Origin: Lachnospiraceae bacterium
GTDB taxonomy: Bacteria > Bacillota > Clostridia > Lachnospirales > Lachnospiraceae
Direction of reading: 5' to 3'
NCBI GenBank assembly: GCA_014799465.1
Contig: JAAVHZ010000014.1
Span: 1 to 64,000, forward strand
Length of the DNA stretch: 64,000 nucleotides
Shown: piece by piece, positions 63,553 to 64,000 of the stretch
Numbering within the stretch: position 1 is the first letter of the stretch
Layout: each line of letters opens with the position of its first letter
Notes under the pieces: generated by a model
Told to the model about the DNA's origin: nothing
The model's database searches: none
What the model saw: the letters and a program-made list of their open reading frames with translations, nothing else
Translations under genes and position numbers: made by a program

Positions 63553-64000
63553 ATGTGGATTGCAGATAATTGGAGAGATTATGAAGTTATAGACTGTTCT
63601 AATGGAGAAAAACTCGAAAGATGGGGCGATTACCTTCTGGTAAGACCTGACCCGCAGGTAATATGGAACACCCCCAAGACTCAAAACGGATGGAAAAAAA
63701 TGAACGGACATTATCATCGTAGCAGCAAAGGCGGTGGAGAATGGGAATTTTTCAACCTTCCTGAACAATGGAGTATTAATTACAGACAGCTCACATTTAA
63801 CTTAAAACCTTTTAGTTTCAAACATACAGGCTTATTTCCCGAGCAGGCTGCCAACTGGGACTGGTTTTCTGAAATCATAAGATGTGCCAAAAGACCTGTT
63901 AAAGTATTAAATCTATTTGCCTATACCGGTGGTGCCACTCTTGCTGCTGCTAAAGCAGGGGCAAGCGTAACTCATGTAGATGCATCAAAGGGTATGGTAA
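63553..64000 (+). CDS. Class I SAM-dependent rRNA methyltransferase (RlmI-like), 5' part
   Basis: Open from ATG 63553 to the window end (149 codons). IADNWRDYEVIDCSNGEKLE and LKPFSFKHTGLFPEQAANWD are typical of the PF10672 group. The AdoMet loop is LNLFAYTGGATLAAAKAG (near 117-134) followed by the acidic end VDAS. Members methylate C5 of cytosine in 23S rRNA. GGAAAG lies ten bases upstream. Confidence 0.85.
   Translation, partial: MWIADNWRDYEVIDCSNGEKLERWGDYLLVRPDPQVIWNTPKTQNGWKKMNGHYHRSSKGGGEWEFFNLPEQWSINYRQLTFNLKPFSFKHTGLFPEQAANWDWFSEIIRCAKRPVKVLNLFAYTGGATLAAAKAGASVTHVDASKGMV

Noticed and set aside
1-64000. CRISPR arrays, tRNA or rRNA genes
   Set aside because: No regularly spaced direct repeats of 24-40 bp and no cloverleaf or rRNA-like sequence noticed on either strand. 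A scan with dedicated tools was not possible.

Overview
The window is low-GC DNA from an anaerobic Firmicute, most likely a gut Lachnospiraceae (Roseburia/Butyrivibrio/Coprococcus-like). The evidence is a complete S10-spc-alpha ribosomal superoperon with Firmicute-type zinc uS14 and bL36, a KOW protein between map and infA, the ecfA1-ecfA2-ecfT-truA-rplM-rpsI tail, an enlarged bL17, a bile-salt-hydrolase-type enzyme and many AGGAGG-type ribosome binding sites. Almost everything is on the minus strand. Assignments come from reading motifs by eye; no database search was possible.

Layout. 1-3.3 kb: a redox operon (80-aa protein, iron alcohol dehydrogenase, flavodoxin/aldo-keto reductase fusion) facing a divergent LysR regulator. 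3.3-8.8 kb: choloylglycine hydrolase family enzyme, CPBP protease, then a chemoreceptor and a GHKL kinase that appear co-transcribed from a promoter with LytTR-like direct repeats. 8.9-14.7 kb: an ABC exporter (two permeases, two ATPases) downstream of a GHKL/LytTR two-component pair and a TIM-barrel protein. 14.8-22.1 kb: DUF1848 protein, hypotheticals, a peptidase-E-like enzyme flanked by acetyltransferase and IS5-type transposase remnants, an Rpn-type nuclease and a MacB/FtsX-type ABC pair. 22.1-32.2 kb: an accessory run including an ANT(6)-like nucleotidyltransferase, an XRE-HTH/PurM fusion, SMI1/KNR4 and DUF1851-type proteins, a non-canonical purine NTPase overlapping an acetyltransferase/tyrosine-phosphatase fusion, a NADAR protein, a truncated bacteriocin-associated membrane protein, a HhH-glycosylase-like protein and a Nudix hydrolase.

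32.3-38.5 kb is a restriction-modification island next to rpsI. It holds a DpnII-type GATC system (two methyltransferases and endonuclease), a second system (methyltransferase, controller-like HTH protein, PD-(D/E)XK nuclease) with paired operator-like repeats, a decayed tyrosine integrase and other fragments. 38.5-59.5 kb is the core translation block, from the S10 promoter near 59.45 kb down to rpsI, with several structured leaders. 59.6-64 kb has small hypotheticals, an ADP-ribosyltransferase-like toxin (DUF3990) with an overlapping HTH antitoxin candidate, a DUF2809 protein, a HEAT-repeat protein and the start of an rRNA methyltransferase.

Most unusual items: the XRE-PurM fusion, the double restriction-modification island (one methyltransferase gene has ATA where the start codon should be), a 269-nt structured gap between rpsJ and rplC, the chemoreceptor promoter with LytTR-like repeats, and two other gene fusions (flavodoxin-AKR, GNAT-phosphatase).
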